Source of the DNA: Bradyrhizobium sp. Leo170
GTDB taxonomy: Bacteria > Pseudomonadota > Alphaproteobacteria > Rhizobiales > Xanthobacteraceae
Length of the DNA: 64,000 nucleotides
Direction: 5' to 3'
NCBI RefSeq assembly: GCF_004296405.1
Contig: NZ_PSRR01000008.1
Coordinates: 1 to 64,000 of the forward strand
Under the pieces are notes generated by a model. That model did no database searches, was not told the origin of the DNA, and saw only the letters and a list, made by a program, of their open reading frames with translations. Numbering within the stretch: the first letter of the stretch is position 1; each line of letters begins with the position of its first letter. A program made the position numbers and the translations under genes. This document shows, one piece after another, positions 44,418 to 53,654 of the stretch.

Positions 44418-45494
44418 TCAAAGTCGTTCGTTTCGAACGATTTCGATTCCGAATCCGGACAGCCCTTTGAAGTGATGAACTGATGATGTCAGATGGCGGA
44501 TGGAGGTTATACCCAGATCTCGCAGAATCTGGGCGCCGACCCCGATCTCGCGCCATTGCCGATTGCGATCGCCCTCCGAGGAGCTTGACGGGGCCAGCGG
44601 TACCGGTGGAACGCCAGCGGCACCGTCTCGCAGGTAGATGAGCACGCCGCTTCCGTTCTCCTTGAAGCGCTGCAACACAGCGTTCATCTTCGCTTGAGCC
44701 TGACCTGAAAACATGTCGCGTATGATGTTCGGCTTGTAGAAGCGGGTCAGCACGTTCCTGCCATCTCCTATGTCGCCATACACGTACGCAACATGGTGAA
44801 TTGGATCAAACGGCGATCGATAGGAGTATCCTTGTAGCGGACCGATTAGACTATCGGCAGTGACGCTTGAGACCCGCTCAATTAATTTCTCACGCGCTTG
44901 CCGGAAACGGATGATGTCGGCGATCGTCAGGTGCTTGAGGTTGTGCCTGTCCGCAAACTCAAGAACTTGCGAACCCTTCATCACCGAGCCGTCGTCGTTC
45001 ATCAATTCGCTGATGACGCCAACCGGGGACAAGTTGGCCATCTTGCATAGGTCGACCGCGGCTTCAGTGTGGCCGGATCGCATCAGAACGCCGCCTTCCT
45101 TCGAGATGAGCGGAAAGATATGGCCGGGACGCGCGAAGTCACTTGCGCCGACGTTAGGGTTGGTCAGAGCGCGGCAACACGAAGCGCGTTCTTCAGCAGA
45201 AATTCCAGTGCCGCCATCAGGTTTATAGTCGATTGAAACGGTAAAGGCGGTGGCATGGTTGGCGTCGTTGTTGTTGACCATTGGATCAAGTCTCAGACGA
45301 CGCGCGTGTTCGGAGGTGATGGGCGCGCAGACGATGCCGGACGTGTGGCGGATGATGAACGCCATCTTTTCGGCGGTGCATAGCGATGCCGCCACGACGA
45401 GGTCGCCCTCGCCTTCGCGATCGTCATCGTCAGTAACGACGACTATCTCCCCATCGGAGAGGGCTTTCAAAACGTCGGAAATCGAAGCCGTCAT
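44418..45494 (-). CDS. ribB: 3,4-Dihydroxy-2-butanone 4-phosphate synthase with degenerate RibA domain (RibBX type)
   Basis: A 358-residue protein. Residues 1-205 are a good RibB domain: VVTDDDDREGEGDLVVAA, TVSIDYKPDGGTGISAEERA, RPGHIFPLISKEGGV and RSGHTEAAVDLCKMA. It converts ribulose 5-phosphate to the four-carbon unit for riboflavin. Residues 206-358 resemble GTP cyclohydrolase II at the end (REIGVGAQILRDLGITSIRHLTSS), but the zinc-binding cysteines are absent. This is the RibBX arrangement of alphaproteobacteria, with the second domain not expected to be active. No FMN riboswitch was seen upstream. Confidence 0.85.
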   Translation of the reverse strand: MTASISDVLKALSDGEIVVVTDDDDREGEGDLVVAASLCTAEKMAFIIRHTSGIVCAPITSEHARRLRLDPMVNNNDANHATAFTVSIDYKPDGGTGISAEERASCCRALTNPNVGASDFARPGHIFPLISKEGGVLMRSGHTEAAVDLCKMANLSPVGVISELMNDDGSVMKGSQVLEFADRHNLKHLTIADIIRFRQAREKLIERVSSVTADSLIGPLQGYSYRSPFDPIHHVAYVYGDIGDGRNVLTRFYKPNIIRDMFSGQAQAKMNAVLQRFKENGSGVLIYLRDGAAGVPPVPLAPSSSSEGDRNRQWREIGVGAQILRDLGITSIRHLTSSVHHFKGLSGFGIEIVRNERL

Positions 45495-45677
45495 GTGCCG
45501 CTCGCACCAGCTCGGTCGTCAGAGACCGGTCACGCTATGGCTGAGGGTGCGGAAGGCCTCACCGCCCATCGCGCTATCACCCCGTGCTTGGGCGGCCGAG
45601 TCGTACCGAGGCTTCGCGGGCCTCTCCATATACTTCGAAGTACTATTGCACGCCTTGATCGTGACCGGACGGCTGGT

Positions 45678-45842
45678 GTCAATCGGGAGCACCGTCTTGT
45701 GGGAGATCCGCTTCAGCGCCAGATTTGAACGAATGCTCGAGACGCCGGGTATACGCGAGATCTTGTTGACGATGAGGTCTTCGAGGTCCTCTATGTCGGA
45801 AACCATGACACGGAGCAGATAGTCGCTGTCTGACGTTGACCG
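45678..45842 (-). pseudogene. Fragment of an Lrp/AsnC-family regulator
   Basis: About 55 residues match the C-terminal half of Lrp-type regulators (SDYLLRVMVSDIEDLEDLIVNKISRIPGVSS, then LALKRISHKTVLPID). The usual DNA-binding N-terminus is not found in frame upstream, and the frame continues past the natural end into unrelated sequence. It is a decayed remnant. Confidence 0.7.
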
Positions 45843-46459
45843 CAGGCTGTTCATTGTCGACTGAGCCGTCAAGCGTGCTCGTCTGCGTCAATAAGTCCGC
45901 TGGCGCGCACGATACTATCAAGAATAGCCGATTGTTCTGCTGGAATATTCTGGCGGCGCATCATTCCGCGCTGGCCCAGAAATTTGCTGGGCAGGACGGG
46001 AGCAAGGGCGACATACGATTTACTGAAGGCTCGTGGCGAGAGCTTGTCACGGGAGCGCCAAGCCTGATCGAGGCGATCTGCAGTTTTGATTGCTGCGTTG
46101 TCGAGACGCACGATGCGGGGAGCCACACGATATTTGTCGGCGAGGTCGTGGCGCAGGCGACAAACGCCGATCGGGAGCCTCTTGTCTATGTGAGGGGCGC
46201 ATTTGCAGTGCCCAGAATTCAAGACCCACGACACTAGCTTAGTGCGAGACAACGATGCCGCGAGAGTGCGTCAAGCAGCAGTGGAATCCGAAGATGATTT
46301 CCTCCCCGGGAGGCCAATAAAGTTCGACGAACCAGGACAGAGCATCAATGGCGGGGTAGTCATGATCCAAGCGAAACGTAATCGGCCGCAGGTTGTCGCG
46401 CCATCGAGCGTCGCGGTGTCGAAGCCGCAATGTCCACTCGTACCGTTTAGTGGCCGCTA
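45843..46459. other. Stretch without a recognisable gene
   Basis: About 620 bases between the Lrp fragment and the livH fragment. Open frames on both strands (for example 45869-46252 leftward) show no family resemblance. The region is probably decayed DNA, in line with the gene fragments on both sides. Confidence 0.4.
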
Positions 46460-47029
46460 ATGTTGTCGCTTTGGCTCAATGTTCTCGCGAGCGGAATACT
46501 GCTCGGTCTGGTCTACGGGCTCGTCGCGCTCGGCCTGACGATCATTTTCGGCGTCATGCGCGTCGTCAACTTCGCGCATGGTGAGATGGTCGTCTTCGGC
46601 GTCTACATCGGGTATTGGGCCGTCCGCATTTGGGACGTTCCAATCATTGTCGCGGCGGCGATAGCAGCGGTCGTGATGTTCGCCTTCGGATACCTGTTGG
46701 AGACCGTGATCGTGAAGCGGTTCGTCAACCGACCCCATCACTATCAATTCATCGTCTTTATCGGTCTATCGCTGCTTTTCAGCGGCGCCCTGCTGGTGAC
46801 GTTCGGACCGGATCCCCGTCCCACTGCGTCCCAGCTGTCGTTTCGTACCGTATCGCTTGGCTTCTTGACGCTGGATCTGGCGAGGCTGCAAGCGGCGGCG
46901 ACTGCAGGCGTGCTCATCGTCGTGCTGGGAGCGTATCTGAAGTTTTCGTCGTTTGGCCGGTCCTTGAGAGCGGCCGCAGACAATCGGTTGGGCGGCCTGG
47001 TCGTAGGGCTGAACATTCCGCGGGTATAG
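46460..47029 (+). pseudogene. LivH-type branched-chain amino acid ABC permease, 3' truncated
   Basis: The 189 residues match the N-terminal two thirds of LivH-family permeases (LGLVYGLVALGLTIIFGVMRVVNFAHGEMVVFG, then SFGRSLRAAADNRLGGLVVGLNIPRV). The family normally continues for about 100 more residues with three more helices, but here a TAG follows at once and no continuation is found in other frames. No LivM, LivG/F or binding-protein gene is next to it. It is a remnant of a lost transporter operon. Confidence 0.8.
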
Positions 47030-47277
47030 TCACTCAGGTAATATCTCACTGTAGCAGGTTTGGTCGCAGCTGATCTCTTCGCGGCACTGTCGGTGTGTGA
47101 CCGAGATCCGTGCGATAGATGTCGGAAAAGTCATGCAGTGGCATCATCTTCGGTACAAAATGCTGTGCGGAATGTCCGATAGTTCTGCCGCTGAGATCGT
47201 TCGTTGAGCCATCTTCGATCGAAATCTGCATTCGGCGTTCGCGAGAGATCCCTATCTTTCGCTTCCTCCCCTTACTT

Positions 47278-47308
47278 GGCCCGGCTCCATCGCCGGGCCA
47301 TTTTCTCT
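47278..47308 (+). terminator. Rho-independent terminator
   Basis: GGCCCGGC, loop TCCATC, GCCGGGCC, then a T-rich run (ATTTTCTCT). This is a strong terminator on the plus strand, yet no intact gene precedes it in this direction. It probably belongs to the lost operon that once followed livH, and may now shield the convergent MarR gene. The 350 bases from 47030 to 47381 hold no supported gene. Confidence 0.7.
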
Positions 47309-47381
47309 CACCACAGTCGGCTAAAAACGTTTGGCCAGCGAATTCGGCTCATCGATGATCGTAATGTGGACCGCGGCCGGC

Positions 47382-47849
47382 TCAGCGGCGTATGATTTTC
47401 TTGAGGATTTCGGTAAGCGTTCGAAATTCTTCCCGGGTCAAGGGAGCGAATGTCTCGCTTGAAATCTCGCCGATAGTCTCGATCGCGGCGTCCGCTACCC
47501 GCCTGCCCTTTTCAGTCAAATCGATTTCTCGCCGTCGTGGATCTAAAGGATCCTCGGAGCTCTTGATCAGGCCGCGGGATTTGAGACGATTGATAACGCC
47601 GGTGATCGTGGCTGAGTCGTAGTGAATCAGCCGTCCCAAGTGGTTTTGAGAGCAAGGTCCGACCTCCCTCAATTTCGCCAGCGTTGAGAATTGGGGTGCA
47701 GTTAGTCCTTCAATCATCTTCGCGGCAAAGATGGACGTGTGAGTACGGAGCGCGACGCGCAATAAGAAGCCCGGTGCGTCATCCAGCCTGTAGGACTGTA
47801 CAGCTTCCTTCAGCCTCTCCGCCGAGCGCCCCTTTGTTTTCGGTTGCAC
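47382..47849 (-). CDS. MarR-family regulator (NicR-like by position)
   Basis: A 155-residue winged-helix regulator. It shows LTAPQFSTLAKLREVGPCSQNHLGRLIHYDSATITGVINRLKSRGLI and the wing DPRRREIDLTEKGRRV, typical of MarR. It is divergent from the molybdenum hydroxylase operon. Regulators of this family control nicotinate degradation in Pseudomonas (NicR) and picolinate degradation (PicR), which fits its place at the head of this cluster. The start is GTG at 47849 with GAGGGG upstream. The palindrome at 48177 is a candidate binding site. Confidence 0.8.
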   Translation of the reverse strand: MQPKTKGRSAERLKEAVQSYRLDDAPGFLLRVALRTHTSIFAAKMIEGLTAPQFSTLAKLREVGPCSQNHLGRLIHYDSATITGVINRLKSRGLIKSSEDPLDPRRREIDLTEKGRRVADAAIETIGEISSETFAPLTREEFRTLTEILKKIIRR

Positions 47850-48176
47850 GACTTTCGTCCCCTCGCGGCACGTTGCCTTAGCTCGTTTTGAGAAAAGTGT
47901 GAATGTTCAGCTCCGAAAGTCTTCGGCGCCGGTCGTTTGTCTACATTCGTTGAACTCAGGAATCCATCTTTGTTCGACCTCAGTCTGCTTTATCGCGCTT
48001 TGCCGCGTCGAGGCGCTCCGGCGACGGCTGCCCTTTTTCCGGCGCATCGGTCTTCCGGGCGCTGAAATCTAGAACATCGAAGGATTGAAACCGCGCGGCG
48101 GTGAACATTGGCTGCAAGCGAATTGTTGCGCCCTGCCTCCGATTCTGGGCCGATGCACACGATCTCACCAATTGTG

Positions 48177-48195
48177 TACAAGCGTAGCGCTTGTA
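48177..48195. promoter_or_regulatory. Candidate operator of the nicotinate-type operon
   Basis: A perfect inverted repeat TACAAGCG-TAG-CGCTTGTA lies about 120 bases upstream of the hydroxylase start, in the divergent gap with the MarR gene (47850-48298, no gene seen). Its left flank gives TTGTGTACAAGC at 48172-48183 (plus or minus one base). The same 12 bases occur, on the other strand, upstream of tctC at 58042-58053. Confidence 0.55.
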
Positions 48196-48298
48196 TGCGA
48201 GTGCTAAATAGCTTAGCGTCCGCGGATTGCCTTCGTGAGGAGCCAAGCAGGCCCCTGCAACCTTCGGCGGAGGCATCTGGATACCATCGGATTTGCGG

Positions 48299-50557
48299 AT
48301 GTCGGCAACTGACAACATGAGTTCCGTTCGACCCGACCTGATTGAGAAGGTCACGGGACGCGCCGAGTACGTTACCGACCTGACGGTTCCGGGAATGCTG
48401 CACGGGTTTGTGGTTCGCTCGCCGGCCATTCACGCGCGCATCGTTTCGATCGATACGAGCGCCACACGATCGATGGACGGCGTCGTGGACGTGCTCGTCG
48501 GCGAAGATGTCGCTTCGTTCGGTTGCTGGGGCGTCGTGCTTAAAGACCGGCCGATCATCGCGACCGACCGCGTGCGATATGTGGGCGAGCCCGTCGCAGT
48601 GGTGATCGCGGAGACGATCGAGGTCGCGGAAAATGCCGCAGAAATGGTCGATGTCGAATACGACGAGCTTCCGCGCGCAACGACCATCCGGGAAGCCCTG
48701 GCGGAAGACGCGCCGCTCATCCATGAGCGCCACGAAAATCTCGAAGACTTCTATTTTAAGGGCGGCGCCCGGCCGACCCAGAACAGCAATATATTCCACA
48801 CTTACCGGAATAACGTCGGAGACGTTGAGGCTGCGGAGGCGGCCGCGGCCTACATCCACGAAGATCGTTTCACCTTTCCAGCCATTTCTCACTTCGCAAT
48901 GGAGCCGCATACGGTCATTGCGGATTTCCAGAGGGACTCCCTGACGGTTTGGGCAGGTGCACAAACGCCGACCGCTGTTCAGAAGGTGCTGTCGCGACTC
49001 TATGGGCTGCAGTTGGCCAAGGTCCGCGTGATCGTTCCGTTTGTCGGCGGAGGGTTTGGCGGCAAGGCCTCGGTGAAGATCGAGCCTTTGGTTGCCGCTG
49101 CATCGTGGAAGGTGCGGCGTCCCGTTCGCATTGCGCAATCCATGACCGACTCAATGCTCACCTGCCGACGGTTGGGCGCTGACATTACGATTCGAACGGC
49201 TGTGGACGCCAAGGGACGGATCGTCGCCAAGAGCGCCGAACTGCTGCTCGATGGCGGGGCATATTCCGACACAGGCTCAGCCGTCGCCACGAAAGCGGCA
49301 AATCGCATCATGGGCCCTTACGTGGTGCCCAATCTGCGTCTCGAGGCGTGCGCGGTCTACACGAACACCGTTCCAGGTGCGGCATTCCGCTCGATCGGAG
49401 GACCGCAAGCTGTTTGGGCCAAAGAATCGCACATGGATAATGTTGCGGCGGCAATCGGCATGGATCCGGCCGAGTTTCGGTTGCTGAATTTGGCGTCCCG
49501 CGGTGAACGCATCCGCCCCGATTTGCGGGCGCTCGACATGGATATGGGCGAGCTGATGGGTCGGGTGACCCAGTCGTTCGCATCGGAGGTGCAAGCATCC
49601 AACCGGCAGGCGCGCGGACTGGCAGTCGCCGCAACCGATCCGGCCAATACGCCGATCAGTAACGCGATCGTACGTCTCAAGATCGACGGGTCGATCCTCG
49701 TTTCGGTCTCCAGCATCGAAGTCGGCCAGGGTGCACACGCGACAATGGGGCGGATCGCGGCGCAGACCTTGAAGCAGCCGACCTCGGCGGTAACCGTCTT
49801 GCGCACCGATACCGCCGTCGCCCCTTACGATTGGGGCACCGGCGCAAGCCGATCGACCGTTGTCGTCGGCCTTTCCGTCGAAAATGCTGCGCTCGACGCG
49901 GCTGATCAGATCCTCGAAATGGTTGCTGGCGTCTGGGAGCTTCCCCGGGAGAACCTGTCGCTCGTTGAGGGTGGTGTATCGACTGGATCGGAGGTTCTCA
50001 CCTTCCATCAGATTTTTCACCGCACGTTGGGTGTCGACTCGGGAGAGGTCATCGGCCGCGGCGCGATTACGCCGCGCTCGAAGAAGGGCGCCTTGGTCGA
50101 GTCCCCCCTGTTCTGGGAGACTTCGGCGGGCCTCGCTGAAATCGTTGTCGATGAAGACACCGGCGAAATCCAAGTCCCTCGATATGCCAGCGCCGCTGAC
50201 GTCGGCCGCGTAATCAATCGCGTCGCCGCGGAAGGGCAGGACGAGGGGGCTGCCGTCATGGGCCTCGGACACGCGCTTTATGAAGTGCTGGAGTTCGAGG
50301 ATGGCCAACCCATCAATGCGACGCCGATCGATTATTCGATCCCGCGCATCTCCGACGTTCCCCCCGTGTTTGACACCATCCTTGTCGAAAATGGCGACGG
50401 ACCTGGTCCAGGCGGCGCCAAGGGAATGGGCGAGGGAGCGATCCTCCCGGTCGCGCCAGCGATCGCCAACGCGCTGTTCTCCACCTACGGCATTCGGATC
50501 ACCGACCTACCAATGACGCCCGAAAAGGTATGGCGCGCCCTGCAGAAGAGGAGCTGA
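48299..50557 (+). CDS. Molybdopterin-binding large subunit of a xanthine-dehydrogenase-family hydroxylase
   Basis: A protein of about 752 residues with the two-part layout of the family: an N-terminal a/b hammerhead (EKVTGRAEYVTDLTVPGMLHG) and the molybdenum cofactor domains (FVGGGFGGKASVKIEPLVAAA, PGAAFRSIGGPQ, GASRSTVVVGLS, and GGAKGMGEG with the likely catalytic Glu). It should hydroxylate an N-heteroaromatic ring with water as oxygen source. With NicX, NicD and NicF downstream, nicotinate or a related pyridine carboxylate is the likely substrate. ATGs at 48299 and 48317 are both possible starts. Confidence 0.85.
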   Translation: MSATDNMSSVRPDLIEKVTGRAEYVTDLTVPGMLHGFVVRSPAIHARIVSIDTSATRSMDGVVDVLVGEDVASFGCWGVVLKDRPIIATDRVRYVGEPVAVVIAETIEVAENAAEMVDVEYDELPRATTIREALAEDAPLIHERHENLEDFYFKGGARPTQNSNIFHTYRNNVGDVEAAEAAAAYIHEDRFTFPAISHFAMEPHTVIADFQRDSLTVWAGAQTPTAVQKVLSRLYGLQLAKVRVIVPFVGGGFGGKASVKIEPLVAAASWKVRRPVRIAQSMTDSMLTCRRLGADITIRTAVDAKGRIVAKSAELLLDGGAYSDTGSAVATKAANRIMGPYVVPNLRLEACAVYTNTVPGAAFRSIGGPQAVWAKESHMDNVAAAIGMDPAEFRLLNLASRGERIRPDLRALDMDMGELMGRVTQSFASEVQASNRQARGLAVAATDPANTPISNAIVRLKIDGSILVSVSSIEVGQGAHATMGRIAAQTLKQPTSAVTVLRTDTAVAPYDWGTGASRSTVVVGLSVENAALDAADQILEMVAGVWELPRENLSLVEGGVSTGSEVLTFHQIFHRTLGVDSGEVIGRGAITPRSKKGALVESPLFWETSAGLAEIVVDEDTGEIQVPRYASAADVGRVINRVAAEGQDEGAAVMGLGHALYEVLEFEDGQPINATPIDYSIPRISDVPPVFDTILVENGDGPGPGGAKGMGEGAILPVAPAIANALFSTYGIRITDLPMTPEKVWRALQKRS

Positions 50558-50560
50558 ATC

Positions 50561-51010
50561 ATGGAATTCAATATGTCGATGGTGGTGCCAGCGACGCCGG
50601 CGGAGCTTTGGAGCACGCTGCTCGACATCCCTCGCATATCGGGTTGCATCCCCGGCTGCGAAAACGTCGAGGAAATCGAGCGGCTTGCAACTTACAAAGC
50701 GACCGTCAAACAGAAGATCGGTCCTTTCAAGGTCGAGGTCCCGGCCGACATCATCGTTGAATCGGTAACGGAGCCGTCTCACGTCCGCACGCGCGCCACG
50801 GGTCGCGACAAGATCACCGGGACGAGGCTGGCGGTTGTTCTCGACGTGACCGTGACGCCGGAAGGGGCGGGGTCCACATTCGCTGTGGACGCGAAGGTCG
50901 ACGTGCAAGGCCGCCTCGCGACCATGGGGTTCGGCGTCATCAAGCGTCGCGTCGATCAGAACTTCGAAGAGTTCGAGAAGCGGCTCAAAGAAATGCTGGG
51001 CGCGACCTGA
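50561..51010 (+). CDS. CoxG-like SRPBCC protein (second copy)
   Basis: A 149-residue CoxG-type protein (MEFNMSMVVPATPAELWSTLLDIPRISGCIPGCENV, split by the LW helix start; then KQKIGPFKVEVPADI). It lacks the linker and C-terminal hydrophobic tail seen in the copy at 23918. It lies inside the hydroxylase operon, three bases after the large subunit and two before the FAD subunit. GAGGAG precedes its ATG. A role in assembly or membrane contact of the hydroxylase is likely by analogy with CO dehydrogenase. Confidence 0.85.
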   Translation: MEFNMSMVVPATPAELWSTLLDIPRISGCIPGCENVEEIERLATYKATVKQKIGPFKVEVPADIIVESVTEPSHVRTRATGRDKITGTRLAVVLDVTVTPEGAGSTFAVDAKVDVQGRLATMGFGVIKRRVDQNFEEFEKRLKEMLGAT

Positions 51011-51012
51011 TC

Positions 51013-51882
51013 ATGCTGCCGTCACCCTTCGAATTCGAGAGGCCTTCGACGATCGCCGACGCCGTGCGTGCGGTCGGGGAGTCCGGCGACGGCATGTTCT
51101 ACTCCGGCGGAACTGAACTGCTGCTGGCGATGAAGATGCGCGTCATCCATCCGGACCGGCTTGTCGACATCAAGGGAATCGTTGGACTTGATCGCATTGC
51201 TCTGAACGATGCGAATGACATCGAAATCGGTGCACGCTGTACGCACAAGAAGATCGCCAGTGATCCTGTTATTCGCGAGTACGTGCCGGCGCTGTCCTCG
51301 CTCTGTGCCAACGTCGCAAACGTCAGGGTCCGCAGCGTCGGAACGATCGGAGGCAATCTGTGCTTCGGAGAGCCCCACGCCGATCCGCCGACTATGCTCG
51401 CGGCGCTGGACGCGCGGCTGGTGCTTATTGGCCCCAGCGGCACGCGTGTCGTTCACGCTGACGATTTCATCCGGAGCGAGCTGGAAACGGTGCGGGAGCC
51501 GGATGAGTTGCTGACGGTCATTGCGTTTCCGCGCCCTACCGGGCCGGTGACCTATCGGCGGTTCAAGCATGGTGAGAGGCCCTCGGTGAATGTCGCGATG
51601 GCCTGGTCGCTCGGCGCCGGCGGAAGGACGATCACAAGCGCCCGCGTGCGGGTCGGAGCGCTCGGTTCGCGACCTCAGCTCCTGAAGGCCGTCGAAGACG
51701 CCCTCCAGGGCATATCCGTCGCCGAAGTCCGCCCGGCTATCGAGGCGGTGCTCCCGACGGCGCTGGATGAGCTTGAAGTCAACGAGGATCGGCATGGCGG
51801 CGCCGACTATAAGCGCCACCTTGCAGGTGTCTTGCTTCTGCGAAACGCCGAAGAAGCGATCGCCGCAGGCGGGAGCGCGTGA
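51013..51882 (+). CDS. FAD-binding medium subunit of the molybdenum hydroxylase (CoxM type)
   Basis: A 289-residue subunit. FAD-binding motifs are YSGGTELLLAMKMR (first loop) and VRSVGTIGGNLCFGEPHADP (second loop, TIGGN). The C-terminal CO_deh_flav_C domain follows from about residue 180 (VTYRRFKHGERPSVNVAMAW). It passes electrons from the iron-sulfur subunit to an acceptor. Pseudomonas NicAB has no such separate FAD subunit, so this enzyme is built on the three-subunit plan. Confidence 0.85.
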   Translation: MLPSPFEFERPSTIADAVRAVGESGDGMFYSGGTELLLAMKMRVIHPDRLVDIKGIVGLDRIALNDANDIEIGARCTHKKIASDPVIREYVPALSSLCANVANVRVRSVGTIGGNLCFGEPHADPPTMLAALDARLVLIGPSGTRVVHADDFIRSELETVREPDELLTVIAFPRPTGPVTYRRFKHGERPSVNVAMAWSLGAGGRTITSARVRVGALGSRPQLLKAVEDALQGISVAEVRPAIEAVLPTALDELEVNEDRHGGADYKRHLAGVLLLRNAEEAIAAGGSA

Positions 51883-51883
51883 A

Positions 51884-52372
51884 ATGACACATGTGCTGCC
51901 CATTTCATTCTCGTTGAACGGTCAGGCGATCGCGATCGAGGTTCCGACCCATACGCTATTGATCGATCTTATCCGGGATCGCCTTGGCCTGAAGGGAACC
52001 AAGCGCTCCTGCGACATGGAGGTGTGCGGCGCCTGCACCGTTCTGCTCGACGGTGAACCGATATCGAGTTGCACCACACTCGCCGTCGATGTCGATCAGC
52101 GCGAAGTCACGACAATTGAGGGCGTGACGCCGTCCGATGGCCTATCGCGGATTCAGAAGGCGTTCGTGCTTCACGGTGGCCTTCAGTGCGGATTCTGCAC
52201 GCCGGGCTTCATCATGGCGGTCACAGCGTTGCTGAAGGCGACGCCGCACCCCACCGACGAACAAATCCGTCACTACCTGCACGGCAACCTTTGCCGTTGC
52301 ACCGGATACACCAAGATTTTCGAGGCCGTAAGGAGCCTTGCAGTCGAGCAAGTCTCCGAAGATGCCGCCTAA
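51884..52372 (+). CDS. [2Fe-2S] small subunit of the molybdenum hydroxylase (CoxS type)
   Basis: A 162-residue subunit with both iron-sulfur clusters: the plant-type ferredoxin set in KRSCDMEVCGACTVLLDG plus the Cys of ISSC, and the alpha-helical set in QCGFCTPGF and LCRCTGY. The ATG at 51884 follows the stop of the FAD subunit by one base. The longer frame from 51767 overlaps the FAD gene and is not used. It completes the hydroxylase. Confidence 0.9.
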   Translation: MTHVLPISFSLNGQAIAIEVPTHTLLIDLIRDRLGLKGTKRSCDMEVCGACTVLLDGEPISSCTTLAVDVDQREVTTIEGVTPSDGLSRIQKAFVLHGGLQCGFCTPGFIMAVTALLKATPHPTDEQIRHYLHGNLCRCTGYTKIFEAVRSLAVEQVSEDAA

Positions 52373-52410
52373 CCCCTTGCGAGATAGCGCAATTATCGTT
52401 TGGAGATGTC

Positions 52411-53621
52411 ATGAGCATTGAACAGGTCAGTAAATCAAGCGTCCTCATTGCCGGCGCCGGCATTGGCGGCTTGGCGATGGCACTATCGCTGCTTCGTCGC
52501 GGCATCGACTGTGACGTGTTTGAGCAAGCGTCCGAGTTGCGCGAGGTGGGAGCGGGTCTTTGGATCTCCATGAACGGCGTGCGCGTTCTTCGGGATCTCG
52601 GCCTCACCGAACAGGTCGAGCAGAACTGCATTGCGGCCGAGCGACGCTCGATCCGCCTCTGGAACACCGGTGATAGGTGGCCCCTCTACAACCGCAGCTC
52701 CGACGCGGCGCGCAACCAGCCCTATTTGCTGCTGCGCGCTCACCTGCTGAAGATCCTCGTTGACGGCGTGCGTCAGTTGAAGCCGGGTGCCATTCATCTG
52801 AACGGCCACGTTGTCGGCTTCAGTCAAAACGACGAAGGGATTCGGGCCAAGCTCGCTGACGGCTCCGAAATCGAAGGACGCGCCCTGATCGGCGCAGACG
52901 GTGCTCATTCGAAGGTTCGTCTTGGTCTCATCGGCAACATCGAGAGCCAGTACACGAAGGCCATCGCTTGGCGTGGTCTCGTGCCGGTCGACGCCTTGCG
53001 CCGCATCAGCGCGAACCCGAGGTGGCAACCTGGATCGGGCCCACCGCGCATGTCACGGCCTATCCAGTGCGCTGGCAGAACACGGTCATGATGACCTTTT
53101 CGGGCCAGGTCGACCATAACGATTGGCTGCTCGAATCCTGGTCGGAGAAGGGCTCGGTCGAGGAATGCCTGAAGGACTTCGAGGGCTGGCATCCGGACAT
53201 CATCGAGCTGGTCAAGAATGTGGATACCCTGAATAAGTGGGGCCTGTTCGTGCGGCCGGCGCTGGGTACGTGGTCGAAGGGACGCATCACCCTGCTCGGC
53301 GACGCCTGCCATTCGATGCTGCCGTACCTCGGGCAGGGTGTGAACATGGCCCTGGAGGATGCATCCGTCCTCGCGCGTTGTTTCGAGGAGAATCCCGATG
53401 ACATCGCGGCGGCACTCAAGACGTATCAGGGCCTGCGGCTCGATCGTACCACCAAGGTCGTGAAGTCCGCGGCCGGCATGCTGCCGATCTTCCATAACCA
53501 GGCACTGTGCAAGGCCGAAACAGCGGGTAACTACATCAAGACGCAATGGGCGCCGGAAGCGACGGCTGCGCGATACGATTGGATCTACCAGTACGACGCG
53601 ACCACCGTGCCGCTTCACTGA
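52411..53621 (+). pseudogene. FAD-dependent aromatic monooxygenase (salicylate hydroxylase/NicC type) with a one-base frameshift
   Basis: Two frames together encode a group A flavin monooxygenase of about 403 residues. The first carries the FAD GxGxxG motif (LIAGAGIGGLAMALSLLRRG), VGAGLWISMNGVRVL and GADGAHSKVR. It goes out of frame after LVPVDAL near 53000. The second carries EVATWIGPTAHVTAYPVRW and the second FAD motif GDACHSMLPYLGQGVNMALEDA. One added C in TTGCGCCGCAT restores a continuous frame of 404 codons. In this cluster it would hydroxylate (perhaps decarboxylate) the hydroxypyridine carboxylate to 2,5-dihydroxypyridine. GGAG precedes the ATG. Confidence 0.8.
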
Positions 53622-53654
53622 CGTGCTCACGATTGGGACCGCTGGAGCGCAACA

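Noticed and set aside
45495-45677. FMN riboswitch ahead of ribB
   Set aside because: No conserved RFN-element segments could be found upstream of the start on the minus strand.
47046-47231. Small leftward frame between livH remnant and MarR
   Set aside because: No ribosome site and no family resemblance; lies in a decayed stretch.
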